From the NCBI GenBank assembly GCA_031253365.1, contig JAIRWE010000121.1, positions 1-7,733 of the forward strand: DNA of 7,733 nt. Reading direction: 5' to 3'. This DNA is from Oscillospiraceae bacterium (GTDB lineage Bacteria; Bacillota; Clostridia; Oscillospirales; Ruminococcaceae). The position numbers were made by a program, and so were the translations under genes. Numbering within the stretch: the stretch's first letter is position 1; every line of letters begins with the position of its first letter. The notes under the pieces were generated by a model that was not told the DNA's origin, ran no database searches, and worked only from the letters and a program-made list of their open reading frames with translations. This document shows positions 7,658 through 7,733 of the stretch, piece after piece.

Positions 7658-7733
7658 AATTTTGTCGGACAAGGAAACTCGACGAGTAAGGCTTTGTGCC
7701 TTGCGAGGAGAGGTGACGCAGTCCGGCGGAATT
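7658..7733 (+). other. Candidate structured RNA or repeat element: closing stem with three hairpins (may extend past the window)
   Basis: AATTTTGTCGGAC at 7658-7670 pairs over all 13 positions with GTCCGGCGGAATT at 7721-7733, using ten Watson-Crick and three G-U pairs. Inside it are three consecutive hairpins. ACTC/GAGT (7677-7680 with 7684-7687) has a GAC loop. AAGGC/GCCTT (7688-7692 with 7698-7702) has a TTTGT loop. GCG/CGC (7703-7705 with 7717-7719) has an AGGAGAGGTGA loop. Hairpins one to three abut without spacers, and only AAGGAA (7671-7676) and one A (7720) are unpaired in the junction. The three G-U pairs would be A-C mismatches on the minus strand, favouring a plus-strand RNA. No T-arm consensus or other known RNA signature is seen. 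It could be a dispersed repeat, a leader of a plus-strand gene to the right, or a small RNA. The pairing is seen directly; function is not known. Confidence 0.5.

Noticed and set aside
7662..7672. Palindrome TTGTC-G-GACAA as a possible operator
   Set aside because: Only 11 bases, no flanking promoter found, and its left part is better used in the 13-bp closing stem of the structured element.
7658..7733. The structured element as a tRNA
   Set aside because: The overall size and three arms resemble a cloverleaf, but there is no T-arm consensus, no proper anticodon arm of 5-bp stem and 7-base loop, and the closing stem is 13 bp rather than 7.

Overview
The window is about 7.7 kb of compact, GC-rich bacterial DNA carrying five protein genes in two convergent blocks. 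The combination of an LTA-synthase-type membrane enzyme, a MutS2 protein with KOW and Smr domains, and a CimA-type citramalate synthase points to a Firmicute, probably an uncultured Clostridia-like lineage. This placement is inferred from gene content and family resemblance, not from a marker gene.

Left block, plus strand (1-3469): the acetolactate synthase large subunit ilvB, cut at its 5' end by the window edge, is followed after 7 bases by a very short ACT-domain regulatory subunit (ilvN/ilvM-like). That gene overlaps the (R)-citramalate synthase cimA by 4 bases. Together they link pyruvate to isoleucine without threonine. CimA starts the route to 2-oxobutyrate, and acetolactate synthase then condenses 2-oxobutyrate with pyruvate for isoleucine, or two pyruvates for valine and leucine.

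Right block, minus strand (7616 down to 3507): a five-helix membrane protein with an extracellular sulfatase-fold LTA-synthase domain is followed after 4 bases by mutS2. The last part of mutS2 is damaged. The Smr domain runs out of frame just after its HGKGTGALR motif, and the expected family C-terminus is still readable in another frame. The best explanation is a deletion of roughly 40 bases between two GCGTTA copies. The two blocks end tail to tail about 40 bases apart with no convincing terminator.

Right edge (7617-7733): this is the only non-coding stretch of note, 117 bases upstream of the LTA-synthase-like gene. Its outer 76 bases form a compact fold: a 13-bp closing stem enclosing three consecutive hairpins. 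Three G-U pairs in the closing stem would be A-C mismatches on the other strand, so the plus strand is the likely RNA strand. I do not recognise it as a known RNA family. It is the best candidate here for an undescribed element, and it appears to continue past the window. Everything else is ordinary housekeeping and biosynthesis.
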